From: Lewinellaceae bacterium
GTDB lineage: Bacteria; Bacteroidota; Bacteroidia; Chitinophagales; Saprospiraceae
Direction of reading: 5' to 3'
DNA length: 64,000 bases
NCBI GenBank assembly: GCA_020636095.1
Contig: JACJYN010000002.1
Span: 868,001 to 932,000, forward strand
In this document: positions 36,095 to 44,533 of the stretch, in pieces
Layout: every line of letters begins with the position of its first letter
Numbering within the stretch: the stretch's first letter is position 1
Translations under genes and position numbers: made by a program
Notes under the pieces: model-generated
What the model saw: the letters and a program-made list of their open reading frames with translations, nothing else
The model's database searches: none
What the model was told of the DNA's origin: nothing

Positions 36095-37066
36095 TCAACT
36101 CACCAAAACCAAAACCCCTGACACAAAAAAGGCCAACAATACCCACGCCAGCCGCCGGTCCGTCCTCTTGATGGCCGGAATATCCGCCTTTTTCTTCAGC
36201 TGCCCCACCTTATTCCCCACCAGTATGGCCCGCAGCATGATGCAAACGATGAGGGCATAGCCCAGCAGGTAGATTTTGTCCATCAATACCATGTAGCCCA
36301 CATCCGGCAGAGCGGAGCTGTAGGACTGTTGCAGGAAGACCGACGTGAGCAGCCCCCCGATGGGCAGGGAGATGCGGGCGTCCAGCTGGGCGGGGTGGAT
36401 GAACAGAGCGCCCAGGCTGGCGATGATGACGATGAGCAGGGGCAGCATCAGCTTGAGCAGGAAGTAGTTGAGGGGCCGGGAGATAGACAACTGAAAGGTG
36501 AAATTGCTAAAAGCCGCGGCGGCTTTTCCGCTTTCTCCGAAGTTGCTCTGGTAGCGGTTGGTTCGGATTTCCATTGCACAACCCTCAATTTTCCAGCCTG
36601 GCATCTGAAGGCCCTCCCTTATAAAAGCGCCGGAGCTGTCCGCCACGTACACCAGTGAATCCTGAGGATAGTCAACGTTTTCAATGTGGATGTCCAACTG
36701 ATGCCGGTCCAGCGGGAAATCATACAACACAAAGGGATGATAAAAGCGCCCCTCGATGCGCATGCCATTGTACCAGTAGCCGTCGGCCAGCAACTCCGGC
36801 TCTTCGCTGAAATCCACCTGGGTAAAGCCCCACTTTTCCACCGAATTGACGAACTCGATGTTCATCGGGCTGCGCTCCCCCTTCCACTTGAACCAGAGGT
36901 AAAAATCAGCGTTGAAGGAATGTTCATTGATGTTCAGGTCGTACAGGTTCATCAGGTAGATGCCGGCGTATACCTTTTCCTGCCCGGGGCCGGAGGCTGG
37001 CTGGGAGGTAAGCAGCAGAGGCAGCAAAGCAGCCAGAAGCAGGAGTACATTTCGCAGTGGCGCCAT
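36095..37066 (-). CDS. Prokaryotic pentameric ligand-gated ion channel (Cys-loop superfamily)
   Basis: 323 residues from Met 37066 (MAPLRNVLLLLAALLPLLL, signal peptide); the frame is open to 37168. The extracellular beta-sandwich (about 30-200) includes YDFPLDRHQLDIHIENVDYP, the loop equivalent to the Cys loop but without cysteines, as in GLIC and ELIC. Four membrane helices follow: M1 FLLKLMLPLLIVIIASLG, the pore-lining M2 ISLPIGGLLTSVFLQQSY, M3 and M4 at the very C-terminus, with a short M3-M4 loop. The ligand is unknown. It should sit in the inner membrane as a pentamer. Followed by the M20 gene upstream on the same strand (107 bp). Confidence 0.9.
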   Translation of the reverse strand: MAPLRNVLLLLAALLPLLLTSQPASGPGQEKVYAGIYLMNLYDLNINEHSFNADFYLWFKWKGERSPMNIEFVNSVEKWGFTQVDFSEEPELLADGYWYNGMRIEGRFYHPFVLYDFPLDRHQLDIHIENVDYPQDSLVYVADSSGAFIREGLQMPGWKIEGCAMEIRTNRYQSNFGESGKAAAAFSNFTFQLSISRPLNYFLLKLMLPLLIVIIASLGALFIHPAQLDARISLPIGGLLTSVFLQQSYSSALPDVGYMVLMDKIYLLGYALIVCIMLRAILVGNKVGQLKKKADIPAIKRTDRRLAWVLLAFFVSGVLVLVS

Positions 37067-37172
37067 CGTTTTGTTTTGTCTGCGAAAATTAACACTACTT
37101 TGGCAATTAACAGCGAAATATTTTCCCCCGGCTATGAACGCCGCCAGCCATCCATTCATATAACCCACCCTT

Positions 37173-38363
37173 CTACCCCCCCAACTCCTTCACCGCCATC
37201 CAGGCCATCAGGCCGATACTGAGGGCCAGGCAATCCTCGTCGACATCGAAAGTATTGGTATGGATGGGAGAGGTAATGCCCCGGGCGGGGTTGCCGGTCC
37301 CCAGGCGGTAGAAGCAGGCCGGCATTTCCTGGGAGTAGTAGGCGAAGTCCTCAGCGGTCATGCGGATGGGCAATTCCACCACATTTTCTTTGCCCAGGTA
37401 TTCTTCGGCATAGTGGAAAGCCTTAGCGGTCAATTCCTCATTATTGAAAAGCACCGGGTAGCCCACGAGTATGTCCAGCTCGCAGGCACCGCCCATACTT
37501 TCGGCCAGGCCTTCCGCCATGCGCTTCATGCGCTGGTGGGCTTCGAAGCGCCAACGTTCGTCCATGGTGCGGAAGGTGCCCTTGAGTTTGACCTCGTTGG
37601 GAATGATGTTGGTGGCGCCGCCGGTTGAGGCAATATAGCCGAAGGTCAGCACGGAAGGTAAGGCGGGGTCTGCATTGCGGCTGATAATCTGCTGCAGGGC
37701 GGTGAGGATATGGGCGGTGATCAGGATGGGGTCGATACAATCCTGAGGCAGGGCGCCATGCCCTCCTTTACCTTTCACCGTCATGTAAAGCTCATCGGCG
37801 GAGGCCATGTAATTGCCGGCGCGCATTCCGATTTTGCCCACCTCCAGCGGCGGATGCACATGCTGCCCGAGAATAGTGGCGGGCCGGGGGTTTTCTAAAA
37901 CCCCCTCCTTGATCATGATGGAGGCGCCGCCGGGCAGGCGTTCCTCGGCAGGCTGGAAAATGAGCTTGACGGCGCCTTCGAAATCCTGCTTCAGCTCATT
38001 GAGAATGCGGGCGGCGCCGAGCAAAGAGGAGGTATGGACATCGTGCCCACAGGCATGCATGATACCAGGCTTGATCGACTTATAAGGAACCTCGTTGGCT
38101 TCGTCGATGGGCAGCGCGTCGATATCCGCCCGCAGGGCTACCACGCGCTTGTCAGGGTTCTGTCCTCTGATCAGGCCCACTACTCCGTTATCAGCAACGC
38201 CGTGTTGATGAGGAATGCCGTATTCGCGAAGTTTTTCCGAGATATACTTCCCGGTTTCCACTTCTTCGTAAGAAAGTTCCGGATTCTGATGCAGGTGCCG
38301 GCGAATACCGATGGTGTCCTGATGATAGGCATGGGCCAATTTCTGAATCTTATCTTTTAGCAT
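37173..38363 (-). CDS. M20 family amidohydrolase / N-acyl-amino-acid deacylase
   Basis: 396-residue metal-dependent amidohydrolase of the M20D type. Metal and catalytic motifs: HLHQNPELSYEE, LRADIDALPI, HACGHDVHTS (metal-binding His), QPAEERLPGGA (catalytic Glu pair) and HTNTFDVDED near the end. The lid dimerisation domain lies at about 185-300. Family members remove acyl groups from amino acids such as hippurate or N-acetyl amino acids, or act as carboxypeptidases. No signal peptide, so cytoplasmic. Lies 106 bp upstream of the channel gene on the same strand; co-transcription is possible. Confidence 0.93.
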   Translation of the reverse strand: MLKDKIQKLAHAYHQDTIGIRRHLHQNPELSYEEVETGKYISEKLREYGIPHQHGVADNGVVGLIRGQNPDKRVVALRADIDALPIDEANEVPYKSIKPGIMHACGHDVHTSSLLGAARILNELKQDFEGAVKLIFQPAEERLPGGASIMIKEGVLENPRPATILGQHVHPPLEVGKIGMRAGNYMASADELYMTVKGKGGHGALPQDCIDPILITAHILTALQQIISRNADPALPSVLTFGYIASTGGATNIIPNEVKLKGTFRTMDERWRFEAHQRMKRMAEGLAESMGGACELDILVGYPVLFNNEELTAKAFHYAEEYLGKENVVELPIRMTAEDFAYYSQEMPACFYRLGTGNPARGITSPIHTNTFDVDEDCLALSIGLMAWMAVKELGG

Positions 38364-38601
38364 AGCGTTTCTCTTGGGTGAACTTATTCATTCTGCAAAT
38401 GTGGTGAAATCCTGCTTAATTCTTTCCATGTTTATGAAAGGAGCGAAACAGATAATAGTTCCCAATGCCCAGTAACAGAAAGATCAATCCGGCAATAGCC
38501 TGCACAGGCCGTTGCTGGAAAACCGGCAGTCCATTCCGGCGAGGGTTGATGCAGTTCCGAAAGTTGGAAGAAAGCAGCCGGTCACGGGCTGCCTTCCTTT
38601 T

Positions 38602-40638
38602 TTATCTCACCTCAAAAGTTTTTTCATCTTTCCCCACTCCATTTAACTTCAATCCGCTCCAGGCTGCCGGCAGTACCGCCCGAAGCTGTTTGACCCCTTC
38701 ATCAGAAATATCCAGCCCGCCGATACCGAAGAGGACGGCCTGCAAAACACCGCCGGCGCCGGTGGCAAAATAGGGATTAGATCCTCCAGCCGTTTCCGCC
38801 AGCACACCAAATGGGGGCGCCTCATTGGGTTGATAGCTATCCTTGAACAACTGGTAAGCTTTTTCTACCTCACCCAGGCGGGCGTAGAGGGTGCTGAGAG
38901 TAGAAACCCCCATGGCGGGCCCATCTTCCGCCATGCGAGGCTCGTAGTACTCCAGGTCCTGGCGAATGCGCTTTTCCCCGGTAACGATCTTCATCGGATA
39001 AGCGAGCAGGTTGGCGTCTGCCTGTTTGATCACTTCGCCATTGTAGGTGGCGTTCTCCCGGGTGACGCCACCCGGGAAGGTGAGAATAGGGATGTTGGCC
39101 GCCACGTGTTCCCAATCGGGATCGGGTTCCAGGCCCAACTCACGGGCAGCCTGGGCAGCGTAGCGCAGGACGGTAATAGCCATGCCATTGGTATACGCAT
39201 TATTGTCGATATTCTCCTGCCATTCGTTGGCGCCAATGACGTTATGGATATTGTACTTTCCGGGGCCTTCTCGTTCTACGCGGCTCGTCCAGAAATCGGC
39301 CACTTCCCTGATCATGGGATAGCCCCGGGTGCGCAACCATTCCTTGTCACCGGTTACCTGATAATACTTCCAGGCCGCCCAGCTGATATCTCCACTGATA
39401 TGATGCTGGAAAGGGCCGGTCAGCGCCCATACCGGTGTATCTTCCGAACCGTCGTCCGCCGATTCCCAGGGATACATGGCGCCGTCGTAGCCATGGGCGA
39501 AGGCATTCTGCTTGGCGGCTTCCAGGCGCTCGTAGCGGTACTCCAGCAGCGAACGGGCGATCTCCGGATGCAAAACCAGCAACGGCGGGTACATCCAAAT
39601 CTCCGTATCCCAGAAAACATGGCCGTTGTAGCCCAGGCCGGAAAGGCCCATGGGAGAAAGGCTATAAGCCGTGCCTTCGCGGGCAAAGGAATAGAGGTGG
39701 TACAACATGGAGCGCACATCGCGCTGGTCCGCCACATTACCTTCGATGATGATATCGCTCTTCCACAACTCCTCCCAGGCGGCTTCGTGGCGTTTGAGGA
39801 GGCGCTCGGCGCCTTCCAGCCTGGCAAAAATGGTGAGGCGCTCCGCCTCGTTGAAGGGATCTTCGTAGTGTTCGGAAGAAACGGCGGAAGCGACGATGCT
39901 GAAGCGGTAGGTTTCGCCGGCCTTCAGTTGTTTGTGGAATTTGGCCAGATGCATATTGTAGTCCCAGTCTTCATGGATAATGTCCGGCTCGCTGCCGTGC
40001 TCCTCCTCAAAAATAAAACTGTTGGACGCCGCCACGATGAGCCGCCCGGACGGGCTTTTTGCCACTGAACTTAGCAGGGGCAACTTTACGTGAGGGCGGT
40101 CGATCTCACTGTAGTAGTTGCGAACGTCATTTAAGTGGTTGGGCGCCTCGATCACGCTCATCGGCGTAATGGTTACTGCTTTTTTCGCCCTGATTTCCAC
40201 CATCACCATCGAGGTAAAGGGCAGGTGGCGCAGGGCCATCATGGTATGCCGGACGCTTACTTTATCGCCTACATCAAAAGTAGTCGTCAGGGCGGCGCGT
40301 TTCATATCCAATACCTGTGCGTAGTTGCTGATGCTCTGTGGACTAACGCGCCGGCCATCCACATCCAGGTTCATATTCACGTGGTTGAAGGTTTTAAGTA
40401 TGTTGGAGACCCTGCCGCGCTGGTAGTAGTCATATACGCCATTGAGCACCACGTCTTTTACCTTCATGGGTTCCGGGGAAGACACCAGGCCCACCATTCC
40501 GTTGGCGCAGGTGATGCCAAAGTAGTTGTTCGGATCGATGTCTTTGGCGACTATGTACCAGGGGGAATCGGTTTGCTGTTCCTGGGCCAATAGCTGAATG
40601 GCTGTCAGAACCAGGATGATTAGAATAGCTTGTTTCAT
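38602..40638 (-). CDS. GH65-family glycosidase (PGGHG / acid trehalase-like), secreted
   Basis: 678 residues from Met 40638 (MKQAILIILVLTAIQLLAQ, signal peptide), so periplasmic or exported. The N-terminal beta-sandwich (about 25-270) is followed by an alpha/alpha barrel. Key motifs: GYNGHVFWDTEIWMYP, IGANEWQENIDNNAYTN with the catalytic Glu, and KQADANLLAYPM. This arrangement matches GH65 hydrolases such as the collagen glucosylgalactosyl-hydroxylysine glucosidase rather than phosphorylases, but exact substrate is open. No other glycan gene adjoins it. In frame after its stop, up to 38416, lies a 61-codon open stretch without a start. Confidence 0.88.
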   Translation of the reverse strand: MKQAILIILVLTAIQLLAQEQQTDSPWYIVAKDIDPNNYFGITCANGMVGLVSSPEPMKVKDVVLNGVYDYYQRGRVSNILKTFNHVNMNLDVDGRRVSPQSISNYAQVLDMKRAALTTTFDVGDKVSVRHTMMALRHLPFTSMVMVEIRAKKAVTITPMSVIEAPNHLNDVRNYYSEIDRPHVKLPLLSSVAKSPSGRLIVAASNSFIFEEEHGSEPDIIHEDWDYNMHLAKFHKQLKAGETYRFSIVASAVSSEHYEDPFNEAERLTIFARLEGAERLLKRHEAAWEELWKSDIIIEGNVADQRDVRSMLYHLYSFAREGTAYSLSPMGLSGLGYNGHVFWDTEIWMYPPLLVLHPEIARSLLEYRYERLEAAKQNAFAHGYDGAMYPWESADDGSEDTPVWALTGPFQHHISGDISWAAWKYYQVTGDKEWLRTRGYPMIREVADFWTSRVEREGPGKYNIHNVIGANEWQENIDNNAYTNGMAITVLRYAAQAARELGLEPDPDWEHVAANIPILTFPGGVTRENATYNGEVIKQADANLLAYPMKIVTGEKRIRQDLEYYEPRMAEDGPAMGVSTLSTLYARLGEVEKAYQLFKDSYQPNEAPPFGVLAETAGGSNPYFATGAGGVLQAVLFGIGGLDISDEGVKQLRAVLPAAWSGLKLNGVGKDEKTFEVR

Positions 40639-40857
40639 GAAATCGGTTTTAGCGTATTGATTGAACAATCATTAATTCACTCCTTTTTAAATCACTTTTC
40701 ATCATTTTTTTAAATTTCAATACAGAAATTCAGTTTAGGGGTTTGGAAATAAATAAGGTACTCAAAATGGCGCAGTTATTTTTTTCCAAACCCCTTAAAT
40801 CCAGAAAAAATAAATTAATTTGTTTGCACTTTTTTGTGTTTTTCGTTAATTTACGAC

Positions 40858-41247
40858 ATGTCTACTAACGCAACCAAACCGCATGATGAGTTTTTCAAAG
40901 CGGCTCTCGGAAGAAAAGAGCTGGCGATAGCCTATTTGCGGGCATTTCTGCCGGAAGGAATCGTTCAAAAACTGAGGCTCTCAGAGCTAAAGCCGGACAA
41001 CAGCTCCTTTATCACCCCCAAATTAAAAAAAGTTTTTTCAGATATTGTATATATTTGTCCTTATGGAGATGAAGAGAAAGAAGTATTACTGACTTTCCTG
41101 CTGGAGCACAAAAGCAGTCCAGAGAAATACCCCCACCTTCAGCCTGGGATAAGGATTATCTGCGAGACAAAATGGTGCGTTTTTTTTCAGGTATTGATCT
41201 TCTCGCCAGTGGAGACGAAGATAGCAACTTCCTCCGGCTCACCGTAA
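40858..41247 (+). pseudogene. Truncated Rpn/YhgA-like recombination-promoting nuclease
   Basis: Start at Met 40858 (MSTNATKPHDEFFKAALGRKE). The first 115 residues match the PD-(D/E)XK Rpn family (PF04754): FFKAALGRKELAIAYLRAFLP, VFSDIVYICPY and LLTFLLEHKSSPEKYPHLQ, with the catalytic Asp and the E-x-K. The family is about 290 residues; here similarity stops near 41190 and the frame ends in unrelated sequence at 41247 that is antisense to a peptidase remnant. Expected to be inactive. Confidence 0.8.
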
Positions 41248-41644
41248 ATGCCGATATCGATCCAGTCATTCAGCGGTATGGCGGCCCGCTGTAAGCAAAG
41301 GAATCGATCAGGGTGCGCAAAGCGGCGTCGGCCTGCTCTTCCCCGATTATCTCCTTGAGGCAGTACATCCCCACACTTCCCTTTCGGTAATGGACGTAGC
41401 CCTGATTGGGGTAGGCCTCCATCAGCGGCTTTTCCCGTTCCGTTTCCCGCCCCCGGCTTCGGCTCCGGAGGCGCCGGCCCATCTCATAGCGGAGGAATTT
41501 CTGCATCTGCTCCCTGCCGTATTCCTTTTCCATAATCATCAGGGCAGAATACTGAGCCATCGTTTCAGAAAGCAGAAAACCAGGACCGTATTGAGACCTC
41601 TGGCTCAAAGCGTTCCGAATCAAATACAAAACACTGATTATCAA
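41195..41644 (-). pseudogene. Remnant of an M1-type aminopeptidase
   Basis: The frame 41270-41644 holds SETMAQYSALMIMEKEYG, QGYVHYRKGSVGMYCLKEIIGEE and RTLIDSFAYSGPPY, typical of the C-terminal part of M1 peptidases fused to ABC permeases. After a frameshift, IPLNDWIDIGIYGEPEE follows at about 41210-41270, a block that normally lies some 50 residues later, so an internal deletion has occurred. Both ends of the gene are missing. The remnant abuts the truncated Rpn gene, marking a deletion or rearrangement join. Confidence 0.75.
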
Positions 41645-41740
41645 AAACTTAAACCTAAAATAATATTCGTCGAATATTTACTTACCCCCCTTTCGCCGCA
41701 TCATTCTACAGGCTACATTGCACGAAATTTCATCACAACA

Positions 41741-43939
41741 ATGCGCAGAAGAACCTTACTTTTTTTCCTACTGATCAGCGGTGTCGTTGCCGCCCAGGAT
41801 GTGAAAGTCCTCAACCTGAAATCCAACGACGTTATTTACCTACCAACTACGGACAGGCTGTACGTTTCCACCCCCGAAGGCGATGAGTACGGCAACAGCC
41901 TCTGCGTAGTGAATCCCTACTTTGGGACGATCGAAACCTGCTATCCCATTGGCGGCTCACCGGGGGTACTGGCTGTATCTGATGACGAAAAGTACGTTTA
42001 TATCGGCCTCACCACCAGCCCGGAAGTGGTGCGGTTTGACCTGGAGAGCCAGGCCATCGGCCAGCGTTTTTCCCTGGGCAATGCCGGCGCGCCCTACGGC
42101 CCTAACTTCGCCGACGACATCGCCGTTATGCCCGGCGCTCCTAATCTTGTTGCCGTATCGCTCATGAGCCAACTAACCGGCCCCCGCCACACCGGTGTGG
42201 CCATCTATGACAATGGGGTGCGGCGCCCTGTCACGACTCCGGTGCACACCGGAAGCAACAGCCTTGCTTTCGACCCGAATACGGGGATTTTGTACGGATT
42301 CAACAACGAAAGCTCCGAGTTCGGCCTGCGAAAAATGGCTGTTGACGCGGAGGGTGTGAGCGTTTTGAGCGTCACCGAAGGCCTTTTCTACAAGTTTGAC
42401 GACGAGATCGAATACGTTGATGGGAAATTGTATTCCCGGCTCGGGCAGGTGATCGACCTCAGCGGCGATACGCCAACGCTGGCAGGGCAGTTCGATACGG
42501 ACTACAACCTGTTCAACGCAGGCGTTGAAGTGGCGCCCGATTCCAATGTGGTTTATTTTCTGAATTCCTCCTTCAGCCCCTGGCTGGCCTTGCAAACCTT
42601 CGACAAGACTACCTTCAGCCTGATCGGCGAACAGGAGTTCCTCAACCTGGGCGGCCTTGTTCGGGATTTGGTGAATTGGGGCGAAGCGGGCAAACTGGCC
42701 TTTATCACCAATGATAACCTCGAGAGCCAGCACAACCATTTGGTGATCCTTCGCAACTGTACATCCAGCATCACCGCATCCCCTGTTCTGGAACAGGTAC
42801 CCGGGGGGTGTCCGGGTGATACGTTGCTTTTTCAGGCCTCGACCGGCCAGGGGCCGGTATTCTGGTCCAACGGGCAGGTGGGCCCGTCAGCGCTGGTTAC
42901 GACACCGGGAGAACTCTATTATCAAATTGCCGACGATCAGGGCTGCCTGAGCCTGCCGTCTAATCCGGTTTTCGCCCAATTCGATTATGAGACCCCCGCG
43001 CCTTATGTGCAGGTTCCGGGCTCCACAGCCCTTTGCCAGGGTGGGCAGGTGACGCTTTCGACGACGCTCTTCCCCGGAACTTTTGGGCTTTTGTGGAGCA
43101 ACGGCGCGGATAGTGAGACAATTGCCGTGACAGAACCCGGCGTGTACAGCGTCCAGTACCTCTCCCTGAACGGATGCCTGAGCGGCCCTTCCAATCCGGT
43201 GTCCGTCTTTGCGCTGAACGAGCCGGCGCCGCCACAGCCCTCAATTACCGTTGTTGGTGAACCGGTGCATTGCGATAATGAGCCGCCCACCCAGCTTCTG
43301 GCCCCGGAAGGCTATTCCGGGTATCTTTGGAGTAATGGCAATATCTATCCATCTATTATCCCCTACACATCGGGGCTCTACAGCGTACAGGTGCTGGACG
43401 GCCTAGGTTGTCAAAGCGCTCCTTCTGAACCAGTGAACATCACTATACTCCCCAGCCCGCCAACGCCCGCAGTTTTCCTGTCCAATGATAATTTCTTGTA
43501 CATGAATATTCCAATAAACACCGGAATTCAGTGGTTGCTGAATGGCGAGCCGATCCCGGGCGCCAATAGCCAGGTATTGGAAGTTTTCGAAACGGGTAAC
43601 TACAGCTTGCAAGTCACCTGGGAGGGCTGCACGTCCATTTCCAATGAGTTGTATGTAGTCATTTCCAGCACGGAGGAGCCCAACCAACAGGAAAAGTACC
43701 GTTTGTTTCCAAATCCGGCTACAGATATGGCCTATTTGCGCCTGGACATTCCTGAACCTCGGGCTGGATTGGTCCGGATCAGTAGCCTCGAAGGGAAGTT
43801 GCTTAGCAGCCAGGCCCTTCGTGCCGGGCAAGAGCTTCAGGAACTTTCTCTCGTCAGCCTGCCGGCAGGTTTTTATCTCGTTGATGTATTGGATGGAAAT
43901 GGCAGGCGGATTGTAGCCGGCCGGATAGTAAAGCAATAG
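41741..43939 (+). CDS. Secreted beta-propeller protein with Ig-like repeats and T9SS sorting domain
   Basis: 732 residues from Met 41741 (MRRRTLLFFLLISGVVAAQ, signal peptide); the frame upstream to 41390 overlaps the peptidase remnant and is not credible. Residues about 20-345 form a YVTN/YncE-like propeller (VIYLPTTDRLYVSTPEGDEYG, VLAVSDDEKYVYIGLTTSPE). Residues about 350-630 are three or four Ig/PKD-like modules rich in TLFCWSNG-type strands (FWSNGQVGPSALVTTPGELYY, LLWSNGADSETIAVTEPGVYS). The end is a type A sorting domain (YRLFPNPATDMAYLRLDI ... GFYLVDVLDGNGRRIVAGRI). Probably a cell-surface protein. A perfect 13-bp hairpin follows at 43993. Confidence 0.9.
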   Translation: MRRRTLLFFLLISGVVAAQDVKVLNLKSNDVIYLPTTDRLYVSTPEGDEYGNSLCVVNPYFGTIETCYPIGGSPGVLAVSDDEKYVYIGLTTSPEVVRFDLESQAIGQRFSLGNAGAPYGPNFADDIAVMPGAPNLVAVSLMSQLTGPRHTGVAIYDNGVRRPVTTPVHTGSNSLAFDPNTGILYGFNNESSEFGLRKMAVDAEGVSVLSVTEGLFYKFDDEIEYVDGKLYSRLGQVIDLSGDTPTLAGQFDTDYNLFNAGVEVAPDSNVVYFLNSSFSPWLALQTFDKTTFSLIGEQEFLNLGGLVRDLVNWGEAGKLAFITNDNLESQHNHLVILRNCTSSITASPVLEQVPGGCPGDTLLFQASTGQGPVFWSNGQVGPSALVTTPGELYYQIADDQGCLSLPSNPVFAQFDYETPAPYVQVPGSTALCQGGQVTLSTTLFPGTFGLLWSNGADSETIAVTEPGVYSVQYLSLNGCLSGPSNPVSVFALNEPAPPQPSITVVGEPVHCDNEPPTQLLAPEGYSGYLWSNGNIYPSIIPYTSGLYSVQVLDGLGCQSAPSEPVNITILPSPPTPAVFLSNDNFLYMNIPINTGIQWLLNGEPIPGANSQVLEVFETGNYSLQVTWEGCTSISNELYVVISSTEEPNQQEKYRLFPNPATDMAYLRLDIPEPRAGLVRISSLEGKLLSSQALRAGQELQELSLVSLPAGFYLVDVLDGNGRRIVAGRIVKQ

Positions 43940-43992
43940 CCGCTGGGGTATTGTTGTCCGTATGGCCGTCCGGACCGCTTAAATTTTAATAG

Positions 43993-44022
43993 CTTATTCC
44001 CGGCTTTTGAGCCGGGAATAAG
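43993..44022. terminator. Hairpin between convergent genes
   Basis: CTTATTCCCGGCT, loop TTTG, and its perfect 13-base complement, between the T9SS protein gene (+, ends 43939) and a small minus-strand gene (ends 44028). The T-run is weak on both sides; a bidirectional terminator is likely. Confidence 0.8.
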
Positions 44023-44027
44023 TTCCC

Positions 44028-44252
44028 TTACACTCCGCATCCCGGCGTCCGCCAGTCGTCGATATCCCTTTCCATCTGTTTGATAAAGGCAGCAATAGCT
44101 GTTTCTCCCCGCTCTATCCTTCCCTGTTCCTGAAGTTCGGGAACAGGAAGTGCATCGTGCTGTTCAAACCGGTGAGCAACCACGAGCTCTTCCAGTTTTT
44201 CTTTCCAGTTGTCCAGGATGGGCGCCCATCGGGTGTAGCGAATAACGATCAT
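44028..44252 (-). CDS. Small protein of unknown function
   Basis: 74 residues from Met 44252 (MIVIRYTRWAPILDNWKEKLEEL); the frame is open to 44426, but the extra N-terminus looks random. Predicted mostly helical and charged, without a signal peptide or membrane segment. Ends MERDIDDWRTPGCGV. I do not recognise a family. Convergent with the upstream T9SS gene and separated from the porin gene by about 280 bp. Confidence 0.5.
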   Translation of the reverse strand: MIVIRYTRWAPILDNWKEKLEELVVAHRFEQHDALPVPELQEQGRIERGETAIAAFIKQMERDIDDWRTPGCGV

Positions 44253-44533
44253 GAAATATTTTTTTAAAAAAAAGCCCCGCTCTTGTAACACTTTCCTCCG
44301 CTCAAAGGATGAAAGAACAACAATAGGTAAAAAGACCCTGATATTATCCCTTGTAATCCCATGATGAACCGGTAGGGGGAAGCGTCCGGAAGAGAGGCGC
44401 TTCCAACCCTCCATTTCCGAATCCAAAAAATAGGTGTTTTATTAACCCTCTACTCTTTTCCCAGAACAGTGCGCCCAGTTGATTAAAGAGGGTAGGCCGG
44501 ACGGCGTAGAAAGCGCGCCTCCGGCTTTTTGCA

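Noticed and set aside
38830..40068. 412-codon plus-strand frame
   Set aside because: Antisense to the GH65-like gene, which has catalytic motifs and a signal peptide.
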